Positions 22,081-29,745 of a stretch of DNA of 33,495 nt are shown piece by piece. The notes beneath the pieces were generated by a model. The model was not told the origin of the DNA, made no database searches, and was given only the letters and a program-made list of their open reading frames with translations. The position numbers and the translations under genes were made by a program. Origin of the DNA: CAYWVR01 sp964461715. Lineage in GTDB: Bacteria > Planctomycetota > Phycisphaerae > FEN-1346. Location of the stretch: the NCBI GenBank assembly GCA_964461715.1, contig CAYWVR010000035.1, forward strand, positions 1 to 33,495, read 5' to 3'. Within the stretch, counting starts at the first letter, position 1. The number at the start of each line of letters is the position of its first letter.

Positions 22081-23310
22081 GTGGCGAAAGAGGACGAGTC
22101 GCAGGCGGGCGCGCCGGGGCGCACGCGTCGGTTCTTCATGAAGCAACTCGCCATGCAGCGCATGGTCTATGCGCTCGTCCCGGTCGCCCTCTCCGGTGTC
22201 TACTTCTTCGGGTGGCGGGTGCTGGCGGTGCTGGTGATCGCGAACGTCGCGGGCATCCTGACCGAGTTTATCACAAGCCGGAAGCGCGGCCGGCCGATCT
22301 CGCAGGCGGTTTTCGTCACGTGCTTCCTCTACGCCCTGGCCCTACCGCCCACGGTGCCGCTGTGGATTGCGGCGGTGGGGGCCGTGGTGGGGGTGCTTTT
22401 CGGCAAGGAGGTCTTCGGCGGGTTCGGCCACAACTTCGCCAACCCCGCCATCGTCGGCCGCGCCTTCGTCTACGTCTGCTTCCCCATCGAGTTGACCGGC
22501 TCGTTCGTGCCCGCGTTCCGGGGCTTTCCGGGGGGACTGGCCGAGTGGGGCTGGACGGCCCGGGCATCAGTGCCCGAGTGGCTCACGGGGGCGGCCGAAT
22601 CGGTCACCGACGCGGTCACCAGCGCCAGCCCCATGTGGGCCCTCCGCGACTTCGGATACCAGGCGAGCTACGGGGATCTTTTTCTGGGGACGATGGGCGG
22701 CACGTTCGAGGGGGAATACGGGCGACAGGTGCTGGCGGCGGGGAGCATCGGCGAGGGATGCGCGCCCCTGTTGATCCTCGCGGGCGCGTACCTCCTGTGG
22801 ACGCGGACGGCGAACTGGCGGCTGATGCTGACGCCGGTCGCCGGTGCGGCCGCCGGGTACGGACTGCTGTGGGCGGCGGGGGTCCGGGACCAGCAGCCCC
22901 TCGCGTTCAAGCTCCTGGCGGGGGCGTTCGTCTACGTCTCGGTCTTCATGGTCCCCGAGCCGGTCTCGGCCCCCAACCGCAAGGGGGCCATGCTCGCCTA
23001 CGGCGCGGTCATCGGCTTCCTTATCCTCGTCATCTCGTGGAAGAGCCAGTTCATCGCGGCGGCGAGCTTCGCGATCCTGCTGGGGAACATCATGGCCCCC
23101 CTGTTTGATCTCGGGGCCAAGGCGTGGTCCGACCGCCGCAAACGGGCTGCGAAGGAGGCCGCCGGCGAGGGCGCCGCCGAGAAGCAGCTCGAGCCCGCGC
23201 CCGAAGAGGAGAAGGAGACCGTCCAGGTCGAGCGCGAGCCGGAGGCCGAGCCGGGTCACGAGAAGAAGCCGCAGGGACCCGGGGGCGAGACGCCGGAGGC
23301 CGAGTCGTGA
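22081..23310 (+). CDS. nqrB: Na+-translocating NADH:quinone reductase subunit B (NqrB/RnfD family)
   Basis: This 409-residue membrane protein has RKRGRPISQAVFVTCFLYAL, FGKEVFGGFGHNFANPAIVG and GRAFVYVCFP, all typical of NqrB/RnfD. Further on are GSIGEGCAPLLILAGAYLL and FKLLAGAFVYVSVFMVPEPV. These proteins carry FMN bound to a residue in an S/T-G-A-T motif. Here the matching segment is DAVTSASPM with S183 at the acceptor position. The last 55 or so residues are an unusual charged tail rich in Glu, Lys and Pro. GTG 22081 is used (AAAGGA at spacing 8); ATG 22138 is possible. First gene of the operon; nqrC starts inside its stop codon. The choice of Nqr over Rnf rests on nqrF downstream. Confidence 0.85.
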   Translation: MAKEDESQAGAPGRTRRFFMKQLAMQRMVYALVPVALSGVYFFGWRVLAVLVIANVAGILTEFITSRKRGRPISQAVFVTCFLYALALPPTVPLWIAAVGAVVGVLFGKEVFGGFGHNFANPAIVGRAFVYVCFPIELTGSFVPAFRGFPGGLAEWGWTARASVPEWLTGAAESVTDAVTSASPMWALRDFGYQASYGDLFLGTMGGTFEGEYGRQVLAAGSIGEGCAPLLILAGAYLLWTRTANWRLMLTPVAGAAAGYGLLWAAGVRDQQPLAFKLLAGAFVYVSVFMVPEPVSAPNRKGAMLAYGAVIGFLILVISWKSQFIAAASFAILLGNIMAPLFDLGAKAWSDRRKRAAKEAAGEGAAEKQLEPAPEEEKETVQVEREPEAEPGHEKKPQGPGGETPEAES

Positions 23311-24029
23311 ACCTCGACCTCAAGCACCCGGCCTACGTCCTCGCCTTCGCGGCCGTGATCAGCGCCGTCTTCACGGCCGGCGTGGTGGCGCTCCAGGTGG
23401 CGACGGCCGAGCGCGTGGAGCGGAACGAGCTGATGCGCGACTACCGGGCCCTCGCCCGGGTCTTCGCCCCGGTGTGGGCGGACGTCGAGGCGGCGGGGAT
23501 GACCGACGCGGAGGTCCTGGCCCTCGTCGACGCCCGCGTCGAGCCCACGCCGCGCGAGGCTTTCGAGGGCCAGGAGGCCGCCGCTCGCTTCCAAGCCTAC
23601 GCGACGGACGCCAAGGAGGCGCTTGCCGCCGTGGCCGTCCGCGTCCGGGGCAACGGATTCTGGGCGCCCATCAAGGGGTTCGCAGCCCTGGCGCCGGACC
23701 TGGAGACGATGGTCGCCCTGACGTTCACGGAGCAGAAGGAGACGCCCGGCCTCGGCGGTCGCATCCAGGAAGAGGCGTTCGAGCGGCAGTTCCGGGCCTC
23801 GTGGCGCAAGGCGCAGGGCCGGGAGCCCCTGGACGTCTCGCCGCCGGAGGAGGGCGAGAGGATCATCTACGTCGGGCGCGGCGAGCCGGCGGGCCCGGCG
23901 GACCCTCGCCACGGGCGGAGCGTTGACGCCATCACGGGCGCGACCCAGACGTCGCTGGCTGTCGAGCGAATCCTGAACGAGCACCTGAGGGACCTGCCGC
24001 GCGACGCCGCGGGCCCCGCGAAGGAGTAG
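23307..24029 (+). CDS. nqrC: Na+-translocating NADH:quinone reductase subunit C (FMN-binding)
   Basis: This 240-residue protein has one N-terminal membrane helix (VLAFAAVISAVFTAGVVALQ) and a periplasmic FMN-binding domain. The covalent FMN site is T213 in VDAITGATQTS. GFWAPIKGFAAL and EQKETPGLGGRI are conserved NqrC/RnfG segments. It passes electrons inside the pump. The start GTG at 23307 overlaps the nqrB stop (GTGA), a sign of coupled translation. Attachment of FMN would need ApbE, which is not in the window. Confidence 0.9.
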   Translation: MNLDLKHPAYVLAFAAVISAVFTAGVVALQVATAERVERNELMRDYRALARVFAPVWADVEAAGMTDAEVLALVDARVEPTPREAFEGQEAAARFQAYATDAKEALAAVAVRVRGNGFWAPIKGFAALAPDLETMVALTFTEQKETPGLGGRIQEEAFERQFRASWRKAQGREPLDVSPPEEGERIIYVGRGEPAGPADPRHGRSVDAITGATQTSLAVERILNEHLRDLPRDAAGPAKE

Positions 24030-24033
24030 GAAC

Positions 24034-24744
24034 GTGTCGCAAGCCGCACCCGGCATGGGCATGGGCGGACCGGTCTCGGGCCGGCGGGCGCTGATGGTCC
24101 AGCTCTGGGACGAGAACCCCATCTTCCGCCAGGTCCTCGGCATCTGCTCGGCCCTGGCCGTGACGAACCTGATGTTCAACACCCTGCTGATGTGTCTGGG
24201 TCTGGTGTGGGCGACGACGATGAGCGCGGTGACCGTCAGTCTCCTTCGCCGCTACACCCCCGCCCGCGTCCGCATGATGGTCCAGGTCCTCATCATCGCC
24301 GTCTACGTCATTATGGTCGATATCGCCATGCGCGCCTATTACCCGGACATCCACCGGGTCATCGGCCCGTACGTGGGCCTGATCATCACGAACTGCATCG
24401 TCATGGGCCGGCTGGAGGCGTTCAGCTCGAAGCAGAAGCCCTGGCCCGCCTTCTGCGATGGGCTCGGGGCCGGGCTCGGGTACTCTTTTCTCCTTCTGGG
24501 CGTGGCGTTGGTGCGCGAGGGGATGGGCTTCGGCACGTGGTTCCAGGGGTCGGCCCTGGAGGTGGCCCTGCCGCTTCGGGACCTCTGGTGGCACTCCTGG
24601 ACGATCATGGTCATGCCGCCCGGAGCGTTCTTCGTCCTGGCGATCGCCGTCTGGATCGCCCGCTCGTACGCCCTGAAGCGCGAGGCCGAGGGCGCCCACG
24701 GCGGCCCCGGGTCCGAGGCCAAGAAGGAGGAGACACGGGCATGA
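24034..24744 (+). CDS. nqrD: Na+-translocating NADH:quinone reductase subunit D
   Basis: This 236-residue membrane protein has about six hydrophobic segments. The conserved cysteines C38 (GICSALAVTN) and C121 (LIITNCIVMGRLEAF) are those that, with the NqrE cysteines, hold an iron centre in the membrane in known NQR structures. The N-terminal 20 residues (rich in Gly and Met) and the C-terminal charged tail are longer than usual. GTG 24034 has AAGGAG upstream. nqrE starts in an ATGA overlap with its stop. Confidence 0.93.
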   Translation: MSQAAPGMGMGGPVSGRRALMVQLWDENPIFRQVLGICSALAVTNLMFNTLLMCLGLVWATTMSAVTVSLLRRYTPARVRMMVQVLIIAVYVIMVDIAMRAYYPDIHRVIGPYVGLIITNCIVMGRLEAFSSKQKPWPAFCDGLGAGLGYSFLLLGVALVREGMGFGTWFQGSALEVALPLRDLWWHSWTIMVMPPGAFFVLAIAVWIARSYALKREAEGAHGGPGSEAKKEETRA

Positions 24745-25382
24745 TGCTCGCCCAAGCCGACGCGACCGGCGGCCTGACCCTCGGGTACCTGATGCTCGTG
24801 CTCCTGTCGGCCACGTTCACCGACAACATCCTCCTGACCCGGTTCCTGGGGATGTGCCCGTTTCTGTCGGTCTCGAAGCAGCTCAAGGCGGCCGCCGGGC
24901 TGGGGCTGGCGGTGGTGTTCGTGACGACGTGCACGGGGGGCCTGAACGCGGCCCTGTATCATTACGCCCTCCTGCCGCTCAGCGAGGCGTATGGCGTGCC
25001 GCTGGGGCTCCAGTACATCGTCTTCATCGTCGTCATCGCGGCGTTCGTACAGTTGATGGAGATGGTCATCGAACGGGTGAGCCTGGGCCTCTACTACGCC
25101 CTGGGCATCTTCCTGCCCCTGATCACGGTCAACTGCGCGATCCTGGGGACGAGCCTGTTCCTCGTGAACCTCGAGCTGGGGGTGGCCGACGGCATCTTCT
25201 TCAGCTTCGGGTCGGGCGTGGGGTGGATGCTGGCCATCGTGGCGATGGCGGGCATCCGCTCGAAGCTCCAGACCAAACGGATTCCGGCGGGGCTCCAGGG
25301 CCCCGGCATCACACTCATCATCACGGGCATCATGGCCCTGGCCTTCCTCGGCTTCAGCGGCATGATCCAGCTCGCCCGGTAG
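24741..25382 (+). CDS. nqrE: Na+-translocating NADH:quinone reductase subunit E
   Basis: This 213-residue membrane protein has six hydrophobic segments. C39 (LTRFLGMCPFLSVSKQ) and C132 (PLITVNCAILG) are the conserved iron-ligand cysteines, placed in opposite half-repeats to those of NqrD. The first part of the motif (TDNILLTRFLG) looks more like RnfA, and the following SKQLKAAAGLGLAV looks more like NqrE, so the protein is somewhat between the two groups. It follows nqrD with a 4-bp overlap. Confidence 0.92.
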   Translation: MMLAQADATGGLTLGYLMLVLLSATFTDNILLTRFLGMCPFLSVSKQLKAAAGLGLAVVFVTTCTGGLNAALYHYALLPLSEAYGVPLGLQYIVFIVVIAAFVQLMEMVIERVSLGLYYALGIFLPLITVNCAILGTSLFLVNLELGVADGIFFSFGSGVGWMLAIVAMAGIRSKLQTKRIPAGLQGPGITLIITGIMALAFLGFSGMIQLAR

Positions 25383-25394
25383 GAAGGGCCTCCC

Positions 25395-26498
25395 GTGGCC
25401 GCCATCGTTGCCGCAACCTTGCTCGTCGTCGTCGTGTCCGTGGTCCTGGCGGGACTGCTGCTGCTGGCGGAGCGCAAGCTCGTCGACTACGGGGTCTGCG
25501 AGATCGACCTCAACGAAGGCGGCAAAGTGCTGGAGGTCGAGGGCGGCAACACCCTCCTTTCCACCCTCATGCAGAACGAGATTTTCATCCCCTCGGCGTG
25601 CGGCGGCAAAGGCACGTGCGCGTTCTGCAAGGTCAAGATTCTCGAGGGCGGCGGCCCCTTGAGTCCCACGGAGGAGCCGCTCCTTTCGAAGGAAGAGATC
25701 GCCCGCTCCATGCGCATCAGCTGCCAGTGCAAGGTCCGCCAGGACATGCGTATCGAGATCCCCGAGGAGTTCCTCACGGTCCGCGAGTTCAAGGGCCGGT
25801 GCACCGCCCGCGAAGACCTGACGCACGACATCAAGAGGGTCCGCATCGAGCTGGTCGAGCCGGCGGAGATCGAGTTCACGCCCGGCCAGTACATCCAGCT
25901 CATGGCCCCCGCCTACGGCGACAATCCGGAGCCGGTGTACCGAGCCTACAGCCTGGCCTCGCCGCCCAGTCGCACCGACGAGCTCGAGCTCCTCATCCGC
26001 CTCGTTCCCGAGGGCATCTGCACGACGTGGGTCTTCGAGCACCTCGCGGAGGGCGACGAGGTCACCTTCAACGGGCCGTACGGCGAGTTCCGCCTCTCCG
26101 AGACGGACCGGCCCATGATCTGGATCGCGGGCGGCTCGGGCATGGCCCCCTTTTGGTCCATCATTCGCCATATGGACGAGGAGGGCATCGCCCGCCCCAC
26201 GACCTACTTCTTCGGGGCCCTTTCGCAGAAAGACCTTTTCCTCACCGACGAGCTCGAAGCCCTCGCCGAGAAGCATGACTGGTTCACCTTCGTCCCCGCC
26301 CTCTCCAAGCCCGAGGAGGATGCCGACTGGCAGGGCGAGACGGGCCTTATCACCGAGGTTGTCGACCGACGCGTCGAGGCCGGAAAGGAAAACGAGGGAT
26401 ACCTCTGCGGAAGCCCCGGCATGATCGACGCCTCGATCAAGGTCCTCAAGGACAAGGGCATCGCCGACGACCGCATCTTCTACGATAAGTTCACATAA
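25395..26498 (+). CDS. nqrF: Na+-translocating NADH:quinone reductase subunit F
   Basis: This 367-residue protein is the NADH-oxidising subunit. It has an N-terminal membrane helix (about residues 3-25), then a ferredoxin-like [2Fe-2S] domain with C69, C75, C78 and C110 (CGGKGTCAFC ... RISCQC), the same positions as in Vibrio. The FAD-binding domain has RAYSLAS (R183-S186), and the NADH-binding part has IAGGSGMAP and LCGSPGMID. It ends with the family-typical FYDKFT. It is about 40 residues shorter than Vibrio NqrF (about 407). This subunit is found in NQR and not in RNF complexes, and it fixes the type of the operon. GTG 25395 follows nqrE by 12 bp with AGGAAGGG upstream. Confidence 0.94.
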   Translation: MAAIVAATLLVVVVSVVLAGLLLLAERKLVDYGVCEIDLNEGGKVLEVEGGNTLLSTLMQNEIFIPSACGGKGTCAFCKVKILEGGGPLSPTEEPLLSKEEIARSMRISCQCKVRQDMRIEIPEEFLTVREFKGRCTAREDLTHDIKRVRIELVEPAEIEFTPGQYIQLMAPAYGDNPEPVYRAYSLASPPSRTDELELLIRLVPEGICTTWVFEHLAEGDEVTFNGPYGEFRLSETDRPMIWIAGGSGMAPFWSIIRHMDEEGIARPTTYFFGALSQKDLFLTDELEALAEKHDWFTFVPALSKPEEDADWQGETGLITEVVDRRVEAGKENEGYLCGSPGMIDASIKVLKDKGIADDRIFYDKFT

Positions 26499-26510
26499 AG
26501 GGGCCCAACG

Positions 26511-26975
26511 ATGAAACCGACGCCGGACGAGGCCCGCGTCCTGGAGCGGATGCGCCCGGGGGTCCTCTCGCGGGAGGGGTTCCGCGGCGAGGACGCCAGG
26601 CCGCTCTCGGAGATCCGGGCCGCCGACGACGCGGCCGTCGAGCGCCTCGGGACGACGCACGAGGAGATCGCCGACGCCCTCGAGCGGGTCCTCGGGGCCG
26701 CCCGGGACGAGCTCGAGCGACCCGTCCGCGTCCACGACCGACTCGTCGCCGCCTATCGCGAGGCCAAGGGCGGCATCCCGTCGCCCTGGCCCGGCGAGGG
26801 CGTCTTCCCGAAGGGCGAGCTGACCCTGACGGACCCCGACACCGGCCGCACCTGGCGCACGACGCCCCTCTCAATCCACCTCATCCGCGCCCACGGCTTC
26901 TACCAGGGCCGCGGGGCGCGCTATCGCATCGACCCGCCGGAAATGGCCCGCCTGCTGGGACTGGCAAAGGGGTGA
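26511..26975 (+). CDS. Conserved protein of unknown function at the end of the nqr operon
   Basis: This 154-residue soluble protein has no signal peptide or membrane segment. It starts 12 bp after nqrF and so is probably on the same mRNA. Visible features are VLSREGFRGEDARPLSEI near residues 18-35, GTTHEEIADALERVL, a central GGIPSPWPGEGVFPKGELTL, and near the C-terminus LSIHLIRAHGFYQGRGARYR. The last segment, with its Ser-x-His-x-x-x-x-His pattern, looks conserved and could bind a metal or nucleotide. I cannot assign a function. Its place suggests a role in assembly or control of the pump, but it may be only a passenger. Confidence 0.75.
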   Translation: MKPTPDEARVLERMRPGVLSREGFRGEDARPLSEIRAADDAAVERLGTTHEEIADALERVLGAARDELERPVRVHDRLVAAYREAKGGIPSPWPGEGVFPKGELTLTDPDTGRTWRTTPLSIHLIRAHGFYQGRGARYRIDPPEMARLLGLAKG

Positions 26976-26994
26976 GAGGGACACGTGGCGCCAT

Positions 26995-27011
26995 GGGCAG
27001 CTTACCTGCCC
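26995..27011. terminator. Small hairpin between convergent genes
   Basis: GGGCAG-CTTAC-CTGCCC lies between the end of the nqr operon and the end of the PEP-CTERM gene, whose TAA stop is in the loop. It could serve both directions, but no T tract follows. Confidence 0.3.
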
Positions 27012-27856
27012 GCGCCGGCCCTTGAACCTCGGCGCCTGACGCGCCGCCTCACGTACCCCGCCAGCGCCACCAGCGCCCCGCCCATCCCGGCCAGCGTAAC
27101 CGGCTCGGGGACAAGCGGCGGGGGATCGTCGGCCACGAAGAACTCGTAGTCCGACCCGAACTCGACGTAGGGGATCATGTTCCCCGGCGCCACCAGCGAC
27201 CGAAGGTCCGGGATCACCGTGTCCAGCAGCAGCTCGAAGCGGACCGTGTCGACGATCATGGTGTACCGGGCGCTCGTGAGGGCGTCCTCGAGGTTCGCCT
27301 CTGAGAGGGCCCCCCAGTCCGGCCCGTTCAGACTCCGCGTGCCCTTGAAGGGCTTCGTGTGAGCCTGCATCGCGCTGACGAAGTTCGGCGGCAGGAAAGC
27401 CTGCGGGTCCCCGTACTGGAAATTGCCGTGCCCCCAGTACCAGGAGATGTCCATGCCTCCCGGAAGGAGCGGCCTCTTGCGGAACTGGCCGTACGCATCG
27501 TCGGCGATGTAGGCCGCGCCGCCGATCACGCGCGGGTCGCCCGGCCCGAGGCCCGGCCCGCCGAGGTCGAAGTAAAGGGACGTCAGGAGTTGATCCGCGG
27601 GATTGTCGAAGTGGCCCACCGCGGGGACGGCGTAGGAGGTGTTCGCGAGGGCAATGCTCAGCGTCTGCCCGGCGGGGGCGAGGCTGAAAACCGCCCGGGC
27701 CGCCAGGCCCGTCCCGTCGTCGAACACCAACCCCACCTCCCGCCCGTCGGGCGAGATGTAGGAGTTCGAGAAGACCGATCCGGCCCCGGCCGCCGCCGGC
27801 AGCGCCAGCACTACCACCATCAAGTGGACGATCCGTCGCATGGGCCGATGGTCCAT
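27002..27856 (-). CDS. PEP-CTERM sorting-signal protein
   Basis: This 284-residue exported protein has a signal peptide (IVHLMVVVLALPAAAGA). It ends in a PEP-CTERM tail: PEPVTLAGMGGALVALAGYV followed by an arginine-rich end. That tail is read by an exosortase/EpsH-type enzyme (not in this window), which cuts it and links the protein to the cell surface or matrix. The middle part (SVFSNSYISPDGREVGLVFD, LYFDLGGPGLGPGD, DISWYWGHGNFQYGD) does not match a family I know; many such proteins are structural. ATG 27856 is chosen because GGGGGAGC lies upstream; ATG 27841 is also possible. Confidence 0.8.
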   Translation of the reverse strand: MDHRPMRRIVHLMVVVLALPAAAGAGSVFSNSYISPDGREVGLVFDDGTGLAARAVFSLAPAGQTLSIALANTSYAVPAVGHFDNPADQLLTSLYFDLGGPGLGPGDPRVIGGAAYIADDAYGQFRKRPLLPGGMDISWYWGHGNFQYGDPQAFLPPNFVSAMQAHTKPFKGTRSLNGPDWGALSEANLEDALTSARYTMIVDTVRFELLLDTVIPDLRSLVAPGNMIPYVEFGSDYEFFVADDPPPLVPEPVTLAGMGGALVALAGYVRRRVRRRGSRAGAGR

Positions 27857-27937
27857 TCCTGCTCCCCCCGCGCGGCGGGCGCACATCTTACCCCTCTGCG
27901 CCCGGCGCAGGCGCAGACCCTCTATTGCAGCATCCCA

Positions 27938-27965
27938 AGTCTACCGCGCCGGGGGCCGGAGTCAA
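27938..27965 (-). promoter_or_regulatory. Promoter of the PEP-CTERM gene
   Basis: On the minus strand, TTGACT (27960-27965, 5 of 6) and TAGACT (27938-27943, 4 of 6) are separated by 16 bp, with an A-rich stretch upstream. The leader would be about 75 nt. Confidence 0.55.
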
Positions 27966-28048
27966 ATCGGTCCGAAAGTTTTTGCGCCGAAAACCCGCAA
28001 GATGGGCAGTTTGGGGGGGTTGCGGGACCGTCGCAACGGCGCGATCGT

Positions 28049-29494
28049 TCAGGGCTCGGCCGATTCTGCCACGGTTTTGCACACGCCGCCCGCGCACTGC
28101 TCGCCGTTCCAGCAGTACGTGCAGAGCTTCTCGCGCGGAAGGCCGATCGCCCCCACCAGGTCGTCCAGCCGCTGGTACCGCAGGCTCGTCAGGTTCAGCC
28201 GCATGCGAATCCGGTCAATCATGGCGGCATGCTTCCGGGAATCCGGGTCGGCGTAGGCGGCCAGATCCGCGCCGGCCGAGCCTTCCAGCTCCTTGATGGC
28301 CTTGCGTGCCGCCAGGTCCAGTTCGCTCCGGGAGCGCGAGAAGTTGAGATACCGGCACCCGAACACCAGCGGCGGGCACGCCGGCCGCATGTGCACCTCC
28401 CGGGCCCCGTCGTCGTAGAGACGCTGGATCGTATCCTTGAGCTGCGTCCCGCGGACGATCGAGTCCTCGCAGAAAAGGAGCCGCCGGCCCTCGATCAGCT
28501 CGCGCACGGGGATCAGCTTCATCCGGGCCACCAGGTCGCGGACGCGTTGGTCCTGCGGCATGAAGCTGCGGGGCCAGGTGGGGGTGTACTTGACGAACGG
28601 GCGGCGATAGGAGATGCCGGCGGCGTTGGCGTAGCCGATGGCGTGGCCCGTGCCCGAGTCCGGGATGCCCGCGACGACGTCGACGTCGATCGTCTCCCGC
28701 CGCGCGAGTGCCTCGCCGCACCGGTTCCGGACGGCCTCGACGTTGATGCCCTCGTAGCTGGAGGCCGGGTACCCGTAGTAGACCCACAGGAACGCACAGA
28801 TTTGCATGTCCTCGCCCGGCGGAAGGAGCGGCTCCGTGCCCTCTTCGGTCAGCAGGACCGCCTCCCCCGGCCCGAGGTCCCGCTCGATCTCGTAGCCGAG
28901 GTTTGGTAGGGCGCACGATTCGAGCGTCGCGCATCGGGCCCCCTCCTTGCGCCCGAGGGTGACCGGCGTGCGGCCCAGGCGATCGCGGGCGGCGTAGATG
29001 CCGTCTTCGGTGAGCAGCAGCATCGAGCAGCTACCCTCCACCGATTCCTGGGCGTGCCGGATGCCCTCGACGAAGCTGCCCTTCTCGTCAATCAGCGCCG
29101 CCACGAGCTCCGTCGGATTGATCTCCCCGCCGCTCATCTCCGCGAAGTGCGTGCTCCGCCGCTTGAAGGCGCCGCGCGCGAGCGCCTCCAGGTTCTGCAC
29201 CACCCCCACCGTGACGATGGAGTAGACGCCGAGGTGCGAGCCCACCAGCAGCGGCTGGTCCTCGTAGTCACTGATCACCCCGATACCCCACCGGCCCTGA
29301 AGCTTCGGAAGATCGTCCTCGAATTTCGAGCGGAATTGGGAGTTGGTGATGTCGTGGATGAAGCGGGTGAACCCGTCCTCGTGGATCACCGCCATGCCCC
29401 CGCGGCGCGTGCCGAGGTGGCTGTGATAGTCGGTCCCGTAGAACAGGTCCCCGACGCAGTCCTGCTCGGCCGCCACCCCGAAGAACCCACCCAT
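28049..29494 (-). CDS. PurF-like amidophosphoribosyltransferase without N-terminal cysteine
   Basis: This 481-residue protein follows the variant of amidophosphoribosyltransferase seen in Bacteroidetes and related groups. It begins MGGFFGVAAEQDCVGDLFYG and has DYHSHLGTRRGGMAVI, GRWGIGVISDYEDQPLL, EGSCSMLLLTEDGIYAARD, IPDSGTGHAIGY, KYTPTWPRSFMPQDQ and the PRPP loop LFCEDSIVRGTQL (E343-D344). True PurF exposes a catalytic Cys as residue 1 after removal of Met. Here Gly is at that place, so the glutaminase half is probably inactive or works differently. The C-terminus has a cysteine cluster (C458, C461, C467, C472; LCTYCWNGEQC), perhaps for an iron-sulfur cluster. It may use ammonia or another amine acceptor. 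GAAGGGA lies before ATG 29494. Confidence 0.83.
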   Translation of the reverse strand: MGGFFGVAAEQDCVGDLFYGTDYHSHLGTRRGGMAVIHEDGFTRFIHDITNSQFRSKFEDDLPKLQGRWGIGVISDYEDQPLLVGSHLGVYSIVTVGVVQNLEALARGAFKRRSTHFAEMSGGEINPTELVAALIDEKGSFVEGIRHAQESVEGSCSMLLLTEDGIYAARDRLGRTPVTLGRKEGARCATLESCALPNLGYEIERDLGPGEAVLLTEEGTEPLLPPGEDMQICAFLWVYYGYPASSYEGINVEAVRNRCGEALARRETIDVDVVAGIPDSGTGHAIGYANAAGISYRRPFVKYTPTWPRSFMPQDQRVRDLVARMKLIPVRELIEGRRLLFCEDSIVRGTQLKDTIQRLYDDGAREVHMRPACPPLVFGCRYLNFSRSRSELDLAARKAIKELEGSAGADLAAYADPDSRKHAAMIDRIRMRLNLTSLRYQRLDDLVGAIGLPREKLCTYCWNGEQCAGGVCKTVAESAEP

Positions 29495-29555
29495 GCCGTG
29501 TCCCTTCCGTCTGCGTGTGCCTGCGAGAGGCCCGGTGCGTGTGCCCGACCGCCGC

Positions 29556-29584
29556 ATCATAGCCGCCCTCAACATCGTCTTCAA
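29556..29584 (-). promoter_or_regulatory. Promoter of the PurF-like gene
   Basis: On the minus strand, TTGAAG (29579-29584) and TATGAT (29556-29561, 5 of 6) are separated by 17 bp. The leader is about 55 nt. The promoter is divergent from the autotransporter promoter. Confidence 0.6.
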
Positions 29585-29648
29585 GGAGCATTGCCTCGGC
29601 CGGGGCCCCACGGCCCGCTCCGCCGACCCCGAAAACGCCGCAAACTCC

Positions 29649-29676
29649 TTGTGTTTTTCCGCTTGCGCACGATAAG
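29649..29676 (+). promoter_or_regulatory. Candidate promoter of the autotransporter gene
   Basis: TTGTGT (29649-29654), 16 bp, GATAAG (29671-29676). A leader of about 63 nt would include the hairpin at 29701-29726. Confidence 0.4.
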
Positions 29677-29700
29677 GAAAGAAGGCCAAGACGGGGGGCC

Positions 29701-29726
29701 TGTCCTCATTCCGCCGGATGAGGACA
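29701..29726 (+). promoter_or_regulatory. Perfect 9-bp inverted repeat upstream of the autotransporter
   Basis: TGTCCTCAT (29701-29709) and ATGAGGACA (29718-29726) with an 8-nt centre lie 19 bp before the ATG. It may be an operator or a leader hairpin that controls translation. No clear Shine-Dalgarno sequence is seen between it and the start codon. Confidence 0.5.
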
Positions 29727-29745
29727 ATTCACGCTGGGGTTCACC

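Noticed and set aside
20658..23108. Long plus-strand frame across anmK into nqrB
   Set aside because: Arg/Gly/Pro-rich shadow of anmK and nqrB.
22081..26498. RNF complex instead of NQR
   Set aside because: NqrF with membrane helix, [2Fe-2S], FAD and NADH parts is present, and no RnfB or RnfC is seen; NqrE does have some RnfA-like residues.
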